From: JACRCE01 sp038043305
GTDB lineage: Bacteria; Desulfobacterota; GWC2-55-46
Assembly (NCBI GenBank): GCA_038043305.1
Contig: JBBTCG010000211.1
Coordinates: 1 to 13,143, forward strand
Length of the DNA: 13,143 nt
Direction of reading: 5' to 3'
The position numbers and the translations under genes were made by a program. The notes beneath the pieces were generated by a model, which did no database searches, was not told the DNA's origin, and worked only from the letters and a program-made list of their open reading frames with translations. This document shows positions 5,615 through 13,051 of this stretch, one piece after another; within the stretch, counting starts at the first letter, position 1, and every line of letters begins with the position of its first letter.

Positions 5615-6229
5615 GTGAGCAAACCTGCGAGAGCCGCTCTTGCCATAGCTGTTTTCCTTGCCTGCCTTGTCTTTGTATATGACATATCAGGGCCAAGGCC
5701 GCTATTTGCCGAGATGGGGAGCGGGAGCGTTGTAGCGCCGGCAAAAGGCAAATTCCTCGTTGCAACGCCGAAACTTGCAGGCTCAATATTCTCGGAGACG
5801 GTCATACTGCTTATCGAGTACGGGCCAAAAGGCGCACAAGGCGTCATCATCAACAGGCCTACTCATCTTTTGGTCTCGAAGGTATTGCCGGAGTTGAAGG
5901 CGCTCTCAAGGATTGAGCGAGTCTATTACGGCGGCCCGGTGTCAACGAACATGCTTACCTTTGCGCTTATAAAGGCTCTTACGCCGCCGGAAAATTCCAT
6001 ACATATATTCGGAGGCGTTTATTCGTTGCTCAACATTAACGACTTAAAGCGCATCGCTGGCACCGGCGCGCCATTTCGCGTCTACGCCGGTTACTCAGGA
6101 TGGGCGGGCGGCCAGCTTGAGTCCGAGTTGGCAATGGGAAGCTGGCGCGTTGTCCACCCTGACGAGGACATGATATTCTCAAACGAGGCGGCAGGGATAT
6201 TGAAGACCGATTACGATTCAGTGAAGTAG
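5615..6229 (+). CDS. YqgE/AlgH (UPF0301) family protein with N-terminal export or anchor segment
   Basis: From the GTG start the protein has 204 residues. The UPF0301 domain covers about 43-195: GKFLVATP (45-52), the ETVILLIEY strand (61-69), GVIINRP (76-82), YYGGPVS (104-110) and GYSGWAGGQLESEL (159-172). The family's biochemical role is unknown; AlgH in Pseudomonas was named from alginate regulation. Unusually, a basic residue cluster and a hydrophobic stretch (about 7-25) precede the domain, like a signal peptide or signal anchor, with a possible cleavage after LFA (30-32). Typical family members start directly at the domain and are cytoplasmic. It is the first gene of a tight operon with rtcB, 5 nt downstream. 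The GTG start is chosen for its AAGGAG site; a TTG at 5555 would add 20 residues. Confidence 0.87.
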   Translation: MSKPARAALAIAVFLACLVFVYDISGPRPLFAEMGSGSVVAPAKGKFLVATPKLAGSIFSETVILLIEYGPKGAQGVIINRPTHLLVSKVLPELKALSRIERVYYGGPVSTNMLTFALIKALTPPENSIHIFGGVYSLLNINDLKRIAGTGAPFRVYAGYSGWAGGQLESELAMGSWRVVHPDEDMIFSNEAAGILKTDYDSVK

Positions 6230-6234
6230 GACGC

Positions 6235-7692
6235 ATGGCCGCCCCGTCCGTTATAAAAAAGGTCTCTGAAACCGTATGGGAGATACCCGCGTCGTACAAG
6301 AGCGGGATGCTCGTGCCAGCAAGGATATATGCCACGGAAAAGCTCCTATCCGGGATGGACGACGGCGTGTTTGATCAGATTACGAACGTGGCTTGTCTAC
6401 CCGGCATCGTCCGGTGCGCCTGTTGTATGCCGGACGGACACTGGGGCTACGGCTTCCCCATAGGCGGCGTCGCGGCAATGGACGCAAAGACCGGCGTCAT
6501 ATCTCCAGGAGGCATCGGCTTTGACATAAACTGCGGCATGAGGCTTGTGCGTACAAACCTGACGCATGAGGAGGTTGCGCCAAGACTAAAGGAGCTTGTT
6601 GACCAGCTCTTCTTTCGCGTGCCTTCTGGCGTGGGGTCAACCGGCTTTATAAAGCTTACCCATGATGAGTTCGAGAAGGTGGCGGCGCGCGGGGCGCTCT
6701 GGTGTCTTGACAACGGGCTTGCATGGCCAGATGACATCGAGCTTACCGAGGAGAGAGGCTGCTTTGAAGGCGCGGATGTCTCAAAGGTGAGCAAAAAGGC
6801 GCTGGAGCGCGGCATTAATCAGGTGGGAACCCTCGGCTCAGGCAACCATTACTGCGAGATTCAGGTGGCCAAACCGGAAAACATCTTTAACCAACGGCTG
6901 GCCGAGGCCTTTGGCATCACCATCCCGAATCAGGTGGTTATAATGTTTCACTGCGGGAGCAGGGGCTTCGGCCATCAGGTGGCTACCGATTACCTCAAGC
7001 TATTCCTTGATGTCATGGGAAGGAAGTACGGCATAAGCACCGCCGACAGGGAGCTTGCCTGCGCCCCGTTTCACTCAAAGGAGGGGCAAGACTACTTTGC
7101 CGCCATGAAGTGCGCCGTGAACATGGCCTTTGCAAACCGTCAGGTGATACTGCATCGGATACGCGAGGTCTTCTCCAATGTATTCGAGAAACCTGCGGAG
7201 GCGCTCGGCATGGACATGGTATACGACGTTACGCACAATACCGCCAAACTTGAGACGCATGACGTTGACGGAAGGCCCAAGGAACTGCTCGTTCACAGAA
7301 AGGGCGCGACGCGCTCGTTCGCCCCGGGAATGGACGGCGTGCCCCGGCGCTATAAGGAGTTTGGCCAGCCCGTCATCATCGGCGGGAGCATGGAGACAGG
7401 CTCTTACCTGTGCGCCGGGGTCAAAAGCGGCGCCGGTTCGTTCTACTCCGCGGCGCACGGTAGCGGCAGGACAATGAGCAGGCATCAGGCAAAGAGGCTC
7501 TACAGGGGCGATAAACTCGCCAGAGACATGGAGGCGCAAGGCATCTACGTGCGTACCGCATCCTTTGCCGGACTTGCCGAGGAGGCCGGGGCCGCCTATA
7601 AAAACATAGACGACGTGGTGGAGGCCACGGAACTTGCCGGGCTGTGCAGGCGGGTAGCGCGGCTTGTCCCAATAGGCAATATAAAAGGATAG
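6235..7692 (+). CDS. rtcB: RNA-splicing ligase RtcB
   Basis: A 485-residue RtcB, the GTP- and manganese-dependent ligase that joins 2',3'-cyclic phosphate (or 3'-phosphate) ends to 5'-OH ends, used for RNA repair or tRNA healing. Key residues are visible: Asp97 and Cys100 in FDINCG, His205 in GSGNH, His239 in FHCGSRG, His334 in VTHNTAK, and His408 in AAHGSGRTMSR. His408 corresponds to the histidine that carries GMP. CCMPDGHWGYGFPIGGVA (63-80) is also a strong family signature. All are intact and length is typical of the archaeal/bacterial enzyme. It begins 5 nt after algH and ends 2 nt before the archease ATG, so the ligase and its activator should be made together. No RtcA cyclase or RtcR regulator is visible, unlike the E. 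coli arrangement. Confidence 0.96.
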   Translation: MAAPSVIKKVSETVWEIPASYKSGMLVPARIYATEKLLSGMDDGVFDQITNVACLPGIVRCACCMPDGHWGYGFPIGGVAAMDAKTGVISPGGIGFDINCGMRLVRTNLTHEEVAPRLKELVDQLFFRVPSGVGSTGFIKLTHDEFEKVAARGALWCLDNGLAWPDDIELTEERGCFEGADVSKVSKKALERGINQVGTLGSGNHYCEIQVAKPENIFNQRLAEAFGITIPNQVVIMFHCGSRGFGHQVATDYLKLFLDVMGRKYGISTADRELACAPFHSKEGQDYFAAMKCAVNMAFANRQVILHRIREVFSNVFEKPAEALGMDMVYDVTHNTAKLETHDVDGRPKELLVHRKGATRSFAPGMDGVPRRYKEFGQPVIIGGSMETGSYLCAGVKSGAGSFYSAAHGSGRTMSRHQAKRLYRGDKLARDMEAQGIYVRTASFAGLAEEAGAAYKNIDDVVEATELAGLCRRVARLVPIGNIKG

Positions 7693-7694
7693 AA

Positions 7695-7876
7695 ATGCCG
7701 TTTAAGTATCTTGACGGAATGACAATGGCTGACATCGCCTTTGAGGCCGAGGGGGATAGCGTAGAGGAGGTTTTTTCCGTTGCCGTGGACGCAACCGAAG
7801 GCATTATGATTCAGGAAATATCGGCCATCAGGGCATCTGAGGAGCATAGCATCGAACTTGTCAACGCCGAGCTCGA
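7695..7876 (+). CDS. Archease, 3' part lost in the scaffold gap
   Basis: The visible 60 residues begin MPFKYLDGMTMADIAFEAEG and continue with SVEEVFSVAVDATEGIM, the N-terminal pattern of archease, a small metal-binding protein that speeds RtcB guanylylation and broadens its nucleotide use. The conserved aspartate is Asp13 in ADIAFEA. Family length is about 140 residues, so roughly 80 are missing, more than 100 nt of coding sequence; the gap is thus larger than its nominal size or the join is not direct. AAAGGA lies 5 nt before the ATG, which follows the rtcB stop by 2 nt. Identity rests on the N-terminal motif and the position next to rtcB. Confidence 0.85.
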
Positions 7877-7976
7877 NNNNNNNNNNNNNNNNNNNNNNNN
7901 NNNNNNNNNNNNNNNNNNNNNNNNNNNNNNNNNNNNNNNNNNNNNNNNNNNNNNNNNNNNNNNNNNNNNNNNNNNN
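7877..7976. other. Scaffold gap of exactly 100 N
   Basis: One hundred unknown bases, the default size for a gap of unknown length. It cuts the archease gene and the gene whose tail begins at 7977. It does not coincide with a visible repeat. Confidence 0.98.
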
Positions 7977-7978
7977 GG

Positions 7979-8104
7979 ATGCAAAAGGACTGTAAACGCA
8001 TATCAACGAGCATCAAGGTTGACTACAGAAAGGGCGCAAAGGACAGGATAACCGGCAAGATCGAAAGCGTTGAAAAAAGGCTTGGGAGGAAGGTGAAGAA
8101 GTAA
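7979..8104 (+). CDS. C-terminal tail of an unidentified protein after the gap
   Basis: A frame open from the gap runs to TAA at 8102-8104. From the first ATG it gives 41 residues starting MQKDCKRISTSIKVDYRKGA and ending in GRKVKK. It is rich in Lys and Arg and probably helical at the end. It does not resemble the archease C-terminus, which usually ends in a hydrophobic beta strand. The ATG at 7979 need not be the start, since only two bases separate it from the gap. It is probably the 3' end of a fourth gene in the algH-rtcB-archease unit. I do not recognise the family. Confidence 0.45.
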   Translation: MQKDCKRISTSIKVDYRKGAKDRITGKIESVEKRLGRKVKK

Positions 8105-8213
8105 TGCCTGTAAAAAACCCGGCAATCCTCCTTGCCCTTTCAAACCGCTCTTGAGCCGCTGTGATTACCTCTTCAGGCATTCCATTAAAATATAACAAAT
8201 GGCATACTATGTT
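8105..8213. other. Intergenic stretch with a weak hairpin
   Basis: No gene is supported. It has a 5-bp stem GGCAA/TTGCC (8121-8125, 8132-8136) followed by CTTTC, at best a weak terminator. AATGCCTG (8103-8110) and its complement CAGGCATT (8174-8181) form a distant 8-bp inverted pair. The segment ends at repeat copy E. With E and the promoter region to 8450, it makes up the 346-nt non-coding interval before the sensor kinase. Confidence 0.35.
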
Positions 8214-8300
8214 AAGGCCGTGATGAGACCGTGAACCGTGACCGTAAAAGTCCCCTGATAAAGTCCCCCTGACAAGGGGGATTTAGGGGGTTGGGGGTTA
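8214..8300. repeat. Dispersed C5/G5-tract element, copy E
   Basis: AAGGCCGTGATGAG, then ACCGTGAACCGTGACCGTAA, TCCCCTGATAAAG, the hairpin CCCCCTGACAAGGGGG, ATTTAG5 TT G5. It has the orientation of copy D. The right side lacks the inverted CACGGT units, ending at GGGGGTTAG. Hairpin loop variant TGACAA corresponds to TTGTCA of copy B, so two loop types exist in the family. Confidence 0.87.
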
Positions 8301-8303
8301 GCC

Positions 8304-8346
8304 TTGCTTTGAGCCTGCAACTGATATAAAATCAAAAAAGATTTTA
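8304..8346 (+). promoter_or_regulatory. Possible promoter and AT-rich operator before the sensor kinase
   Basis: TTGCTT (8304-8309), a 17-nt spacer and TAAAAT (8327-8332). The -10 box is good, the -35 box weak. A perfect 7-bp dyad TAAAATC/GATTTTA (8327-8333, 8340-8346, 6-nt A loop) overlaps the -10 box and probable start site, where a repressor could bind. It leaves a leader of about 110 nt before the ATG at 8451. Confidence 0.4.
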
Positions 8347-8450
8347 CGATCCATGCAACTCTCGCCGTCGCTGCAAGCCGTTCATACGCGATAAAAACCT
8401 TTGTACCCTCATCCCGGAATAACGACGAGAAAAATAAGCCACAGGCCCCT

Positions 8451-11400
8451 ATGAAGAAATTGCACCTAACGCTCCTGCAAAAGGCCGTTGTCGGCATAGT
8501 CGTAGCCGCTCTGCCCGTCGTTGTCACCTTTTTCATAACCTACGCCCGAAACAGCGAACATATAAAGAAAAACAGCCTTGCCGGTCTGAGCGTTATCGCC
8601 GAGGCTTATGAGGGACAGGTTTATCAATTTCTGGAAATGTCCAAGAGGCGCGCCGCGGACTTTGCAAGCGACGGCTTCATAAGGGATGAGACCTCCGCTC
8701 TTACCCATGTCCGCGTCGAGGGCGCCTCGTTATTGAACGACCATCTTATAAGGAACAAATTGACGCTGGACAGGACCTTAAGCCGCATAAGCGTGGTTTC
8801 TCTTGACGGCCGCATCATTGCATCAACAAGGCCAGCCTCGCTTGGAAGGTCCGTAGCCAACGAACGGTTTTTCAAGGACGGCAAGGAGGCCGTAAGCGTT
8901 GCCGAGGCGCATGAAGGCGGCTCAAACGAGCTTGCGATATCAGCCCCGATAACGGACAAGCGCACCGGCAAACCCTTGGGCGTGCTTGTGAACTTCGTTG
9001 ACATGACGGAGTTGGGCAAGGTTCTGAGCGGCGCCTTCAGCAGGGACTTGGACGCCCTGACGAGCGACAATAGACTCGCCACCATGAACATATTCCTTGT
9101 TGACAGTGAAATGACGCTGATAACCGAGCCGCAGTTCAATCATGAGCGCGATGGCAAGGACGGCGCAATAATGGAGAAGCTCGACATCGCGCCAATCAGA
9201 GACTGCCTGCTCTCCAATAAGGAAACGACGGGGTTCTATACCGGCCTTGGCGGGATTGAGGCGGCCTTAAGCACGAAGTGCATACCTGAGATGCGCTGGA
9301 CCCTTGTCGTTCAGGTCGGGGGCAAAGAGGTGCTTGCCCCGCTTGCCTATATACGCAAGGGCGCCATAATAAGCGCCCTTGTTGTGGCGCTGTTGCTTGC
9401 CGCGCTCTTTGCCGCGTTCTTTGAATCCATAATAAAACGGCTCAAGGCCATTGCCGCGGCAAGCGCCCGAATGGCGGACGGCGATTACAGCGTAACCGTG
9501 CCGATCGCGTCAGGCGATGAGATAGGCTCTCTCGTAGAGTCCTTCAACAGCATGGCCGCCGAGGTCGCCAGAAGGAACTCCCTGCTGACGGAGAGCGAGA
9601 AGACGCTAAGGGCAATCATTGACAACTCCATTGCAGTCATATACCTGAAGGACGCAGACGGGGCTTACAAACTCGTCAACAGAAGGTTTGAGGAGATATT
9701 CGGCATATCAATGGAGTATATCAAGGGGAAGACCGACGCGGATGTATTTCCGATGGAAGAGGCCTCGGCCTTCCGCGCCAACGACTTAAAACTTATAGAG
9801 GGCAGAAGGCCCATGGAGTTTGACGAGCAGGTGCGGCATCCCGACGGGCTGCATTCGTATATCTCCGTAAAGGTGCCTCTTTTCGGGCCGGACGGCGCGT
9901 ACGCAGGCGCCTGCGGCATATCAACGGACATTACCGAAAGAAAGCGGATGGATGAGGAGATGAGGCTCCTCCAGCGTCTGTCCATGAGCATCAACGCCGC
10001 GAAAAACTTTCGTTATGCGCTGAGACAGACCATCATCATGGTATGCAGGACAATGGGGTGGGGCTTCGGAGAGGCATGGGTTCCGGCGCCGGACGGCTCA
10101 TCGCTCCTGTACGAGTTCGGGTGCGACTCCTCAGGCAATGACATTAACGCCCTTGTCGAGAGCGGCAAGGCGCTTCTTTTCTCGCCGGGCGTGGGGCTTC
10201 CCGGCAGGGTGTGGGCAACGAGAAGACCGGAATGGATAAGGGACGTATCCGCCGGAGGCGCCATTTTCTTTCGCGCCGACGTGGCCGCCACCCTCGGCTT
10301 CAACGCCTGTCTCGGCATGCCTATCACTTCCGACGACGACAACGCCCTGGCGGTGATCGTGTTCTTCATGGAAAGGGCAAGCGACGAGGACAAACATAGG
10401 ATAGAAATAGTATCGGCCGTGGCGACGCAGCTTGGGAGCGCCTTAAAGAAAAAGCTCATGGAGGAGACCAACAACGAGCTTCGTGAACGCTACGAGGGAC
10501 TCCTTAATAACCTTACTATCGGCGTTTACAGGACCTCTGGTGACGGCGACGGACGGATAATAGAGGCAAACCCGGCGTTCGTAGCCATTATGGACGCCTC
10601 CTCAAGGGATGAGATGCTCAAACGCGGCTCCGGCGATTTTTACCATGATCCGTCAAGGCGCGCCGACGTAACCGGCAGGCTGAAAAAATTCGGATTCTTG
10701 AAGGACGAGGAGGTTGAACTGATTACGTGCAAGGGCAGGAAGATATGGGCGTCGCTGAACGCGGTGATGAAAAAGGACAAAGACGGGAATGTTTACGTGG
10801 ACGGCTTCATCGAGGACATAACAAGGAAAAAGTCGCTGGAAGACCAGTTGAGACACTCGCAAAAGATTGAGGCGATAGGCAGGCTCGCCGGCGGCATTGC
10901 CCATGACTTCAATAATATACTCACGGCCACGATAGGTTACGGGAATATCCTCCTCAGAAAGCGCGGGGACGACCCGGTTGTAAGGAGCTACGTTGACAAT
11001 ATCCTTACCCTCTCGGACAGGGCCGCATCCCTCACGCAGGGACTCCTCGCCTTCAGCAGAAAACAGGTCATAAACCTTCAGCCGATTGACATAAACGAAG
11101 CTCTCAGGCGGGTAGAGCAGATACTCCATAGGGTCATCGGCGAGGATATAGAGCTTAAGTGCGCGCTTGCCGGGCCAGAGCTTACCGTCATGGCCGACGC
11201 GGCACAGATAGAGCAGGTCTTTTTCAACCTTGCCGCCAACGCGAGAGACGCCATGCCCAAAGGCGGAAGGCTCACCATAACCATTGGCGTGGTGGAGGTT
11301 GACAACGACTTCATAAGGGCGCACGGCTACGGCGAAGGGGGGAGTTACGCGCTCATCACCTTCGCGGATACCGGCGCCGGAATGGACGAGGAGACGAGGA

Positions 11401-11981
11401 AAAAGATATTCGAGCCGTTCTTCACCACAAAGGAGTTGGGCAAGGGCACAGGACTCGGACTGGCCATAGTCTACGGCATTATCAAGCAGCACAACGGCTT
11501 CATTAACGTATACTCGGAGCCGGGCAGAGGCTCGGTCTTCAAGATATACCTGCCGCTCGCGGCCCTTCCGGCTGAGGAGCCAAGGGCTAAGGTACACGCG
11601 GCAATGAAGGGCGGCACGGAAACCATACTCCTTGCCGAGGACGAGGCAGAGGTCAGGCAGGTTACGAGAAATATGCTTGAGGAGTTCGGCTACAGGGTCA
11701 TTGAGGCCGCAAACGGAGAAGAGGCTTACGCCAAGTTCGCGGAGCACAAGGAGTCAATCGGCCTTGTGATCCTTGACGTGATCATGCCGAGGAAGAACGG
11801 CATGGAGGCTTACGATGAAATAAAGCGTCTCAAGCCGGATGCAAGGGCGTTGTTCGTCAGCGGCTATGCCGCAGATACGGCGCTCGCCGAGTACGTCGCA
11901 GCGGGCAAGGTTGACTTCATGTCAAAGCCGGTAGCGCCGGGTGATTTTCTGCGGAAGATAAGGGAGGTGATGGACAGATGA
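8451..11981 (+). CDS. Hybrid sensor histidine kinase (periplasmic sensor-HAMP-PAS-GAF-PAS-HisKA-HATPase-REC)
   Basis: A 1176-residue membrane kinase. Order: transmembrane helix 1 (about 11-33), a periplasmic region of about 265 residues resembling a double Cache sensor, transmembrane helix 2 (304-325), HAMP (326-375), PAS (381-490, ending in DITERK), GAF (about 500-668), PAS (671-785, ending in EDITRKK), HisKA with His818 in GGIAHDFNN, HATPase with the N box Asn926/Asn930 in NLAANARDAM, DTGAGM (973-978) and GKGTGLGLA (997-1005), then a REC domain with DE pair (1054-1055), Asp1109 in ILDVIMP and Lys1159. All catalytic residues are present. It should sense a small extracellular ligand and possibly an intracellular signal, then phosphorylate its own receiver and the downstream regulator. 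Its stop overlaps the regulator start by 4 nt (ATGA), indicating coupled translation. Confidence 0.94.
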   Translation: MKKLHLTLLQKAVVGIVVAALPVVVTFFITYARNSEHIKKNSLAGLSVIAEAYEGQVYQFLEMSKRRAADFASDGFIRDETSALTHVRVEGASLLNDHLIRNKLTLDRTLSRISVVSLDGRIIASTRPASLGRSVANERFFKDGKEAVSVAEAHEGGSNELAISAPITDKRTGKPLGVLVNFVDMTELGKVLSGAFSRDLDALTSDNRLATMNIFLVDSEMTLITEPQFNHERDGKDGAIMEKLDIAPIRDCLLSNKETTGFYTGLGGIEAALSTKCIPEMRWTLVVQVGGKEVLAPLAYIRKGAIISALVVALLLAALFAAFFESIIKRLKAIAAASARMADGDYSVTVPIASGDEIGSLVESFNSMAAEVARRNSLLTESEKTLRAIIDNSIAVIYLKDADGAYKLVNRRFEEIFGISMEYIKGKTDADVFPMEEASAFRANDLKLIEGRRPMEFDEQVRHPDGLHSYISVKVPLFGPDGAYAGACGISTDITERKRMDEEMRLLQRLSMSINAAKNFRYALRQTIIMVCRTMGWGFGEAWVPAPDGSSLLYEFGCDSSGNDINALVESGKALLFSPGVGLPGRVWATRRPEWIRDVSAGGAIFFRADVAATLGFNACLGMPITSDDDNALAVIVFFMERASDEDKHRIEIVSAVATQLGSALKKKLMEETNNELRERYEGLLNNLTIGVYRTSGDGDGRIIEANPAFVAIMDASSRDEMLKRGSGDFYHDPSRRADVTGRLKKFGFLKDEEVELITCKGRKIWASLNAVMKKDKDGNVYVDGFIEDITRKKSLEDQLRHSQKIEAIGRLAGGIAHDFNNILTATIGYGNILLRKRGDDPVVRSYVDNILTLSDRAASLTQGLLAFSRKQVINLQPIDINEALRRVEQILHRVIGEDIELKCALAGPELTVMADAAQIEQVFFNLAANARDAMPKGGRLTITIGVVEVDNDFIRAHGYGEGGSYALITFADTGAGMDEETRKKIFEPFFTTKELGKGTGLGLAIVYGIIKQHNGFINVYSEPGRGSVFKIYLPLAALPAEEPRAKVHAAMKGGTETILLAEDEAEVRQVTRNMLEEFGYRVIEAANGEEAYAKFAEHKESIGLVILDVIMPRKNGMEAYDEIKRLKPDARALFVSGYAADTALAEYVAAGKVDFMSKPVAPGDFLRKIREVMDR

Positions 11982-13051
11982 CGGGGAAGAGCGATGGAGC
12001 CGTACTTGTCGTTGACGATAACGCCTATGTGCTTGAAAGCGTATCCGTGCTTCTTGGCGGCTCAGGCTTTTCAGTAGTGTCCTCCATGAGCGCGGAGCAG
12101 GCGCTGGATAAGCTCAAGGCTCAAAAGTTCGACGCGGTGCTCACGGACATAAAGATGCCGGGGATGACGGGCATAGATCTTCTCAGGGAGGCTCATGCGG
12201 CCAACCCGAACATACCCGTTATTCTGATGACGGCTTACGCGGAGATGGACCTTGCCGTGGACGCGGTCAAACAGGGCGCATTCGACTTCATAATCAAGCC
12301 GTACAAACCGGAATATCTCATACATTCCGTTGAAAAGGCGGTCGAGCATCACAGGCTCGTGCTCATGGAAAGGGACTACAAGACGAATCTTGAAAAGGAG
12401 GTGGCCGCAAGGACAAGGGAACTCTCCGAGGCATTAAAGCTGCTTGAGAACACAAGCAGGGAGTTTGTAGAGCGGCTTACTGCGGTGTCCGAGTTCAGGG
12501 ACCCGGAGACAGGGGCGCACATCAAAAGGATAGGATATTACTCCGGCCTCGTGGCAAGAAGGCTGAATATGCCTGATGAGTTCGTGGAGAGGATAACCTT
12601 TGCCGCCTGTATGCACGACCTTGGGAAGATCGGTATCCCTGACAGCGTTCTTTTGAAGCCCGCCTCGCTTACAAAAGACGAGTGGGAGATAATGAAGACC
12701 CATACCACCATAGGCCACAGGATGCTGGACAAGTCGCCGTATGCAAGCATACAAATGGCGGCCATTATCGCGCTCAATCACCATGAACGGTGGGACGGGG
12801 GCGGCTACCCGCAAGGGCTGAAGGCGGGGGGCACTCCCATCGAGGGACGCATAGTGATGCTCGTGGATCAGTATGACGCCCTGAGGAGCAAAAGGCCGTA
12901 CAAGGAGCCGTTTACGCATGAAAAGACATTAAAGATTATCCTTGAGGGCGACGGCAGAACCATGCCGGGCCACTTTGACCAGAAGCTGCTTGAGGCATTT
13001 GCCGACATTGCCGCCAGCTTTGACGAGATATTCAAGCTACATCAGGACTGA
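11978..13051 (+). CDS. Response regulator with HD-GYP phosphodiesterase domain
   Basis: A 357-residue protein. The receiver (8-120) has Asp13/Asp14, the phospho-acceptor Asp57 in LTDIKMPG, Thr85 and Lys107. A charged helical linker (about 125-165) leads to an HD-GYP domain (165-345) that hydrolyses cyclic di-GMP. Metal and signature residues are intact: His181, His213-Asp214 in MHDLGKIG, His242, His268-His269 in HHERWDGGGYP, the Gly-Tyr-Pro itself (276-278), and Asp297 in VDQYDAL. Phosphorylation by the upstream kinase would be expected to alter phosphodiesterase activity, and so motility, biofilm or other cyclic di-GMP outputs (inference). The start ATG overlaps the kinase stop. Repeat copy F begins immediately after its TGA. 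Confidence 0.95.
   Translation: MTGKSDGAVLVVDDNAYVLESVSVLLGGSGFSVVSSMSAEQALDKLKAQKFDAVLTDIKMPGMTGIDLLREAHAANPNIPVILMTAYAEMDLAVDAVKQGAFDFIIKPYKPEYLIHSVEKAVEHHRLVLMERDYKTNLEKEVAARTRELSEALKLLENTSREFVERLTAVSEFRDPETGAHIKRIGYYSGLVARRLNMPDEFVERITFAACMHDLGKIGIPDSVLLKPASLTKDEWEIMKTHTTIGHRMLDKSPYASIQMAAIIALNHHERWDGGGYPQGLKAGGTPIEGRIVMLVDQYDALRSKRPYKEPFTHEKTLKIILEGDGRTMPGHFDQKLLEAFADIAASFDEIFKLHQD

Noticed and set aside
7877..7976. Treating archease and the tail after the gap as one gene
   Set aside because: The gap length is nominal so frame cannot be inferred, and the tail does not resemble the archease C-terminus.
8013..8198. A 61-codon minus-strand frame with a protein-like N-terminus (MPEEVITAAQERFERARR)
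   Set aside because: It overlaps the tail at 7979-8104 and then loses any domain character. It could be a relic, but nothing in the sequence confirms it.
10653..11747. A 364-codon open frame on the minus strand inside the sensor kinase
   Set aside because: It is antisense to the HisKA, HATPase and REC coding sequence, whose motifs are all intact on the plus strand. Its translation shows no recognisable domain. GC-rich coding regions often leave such shadows.
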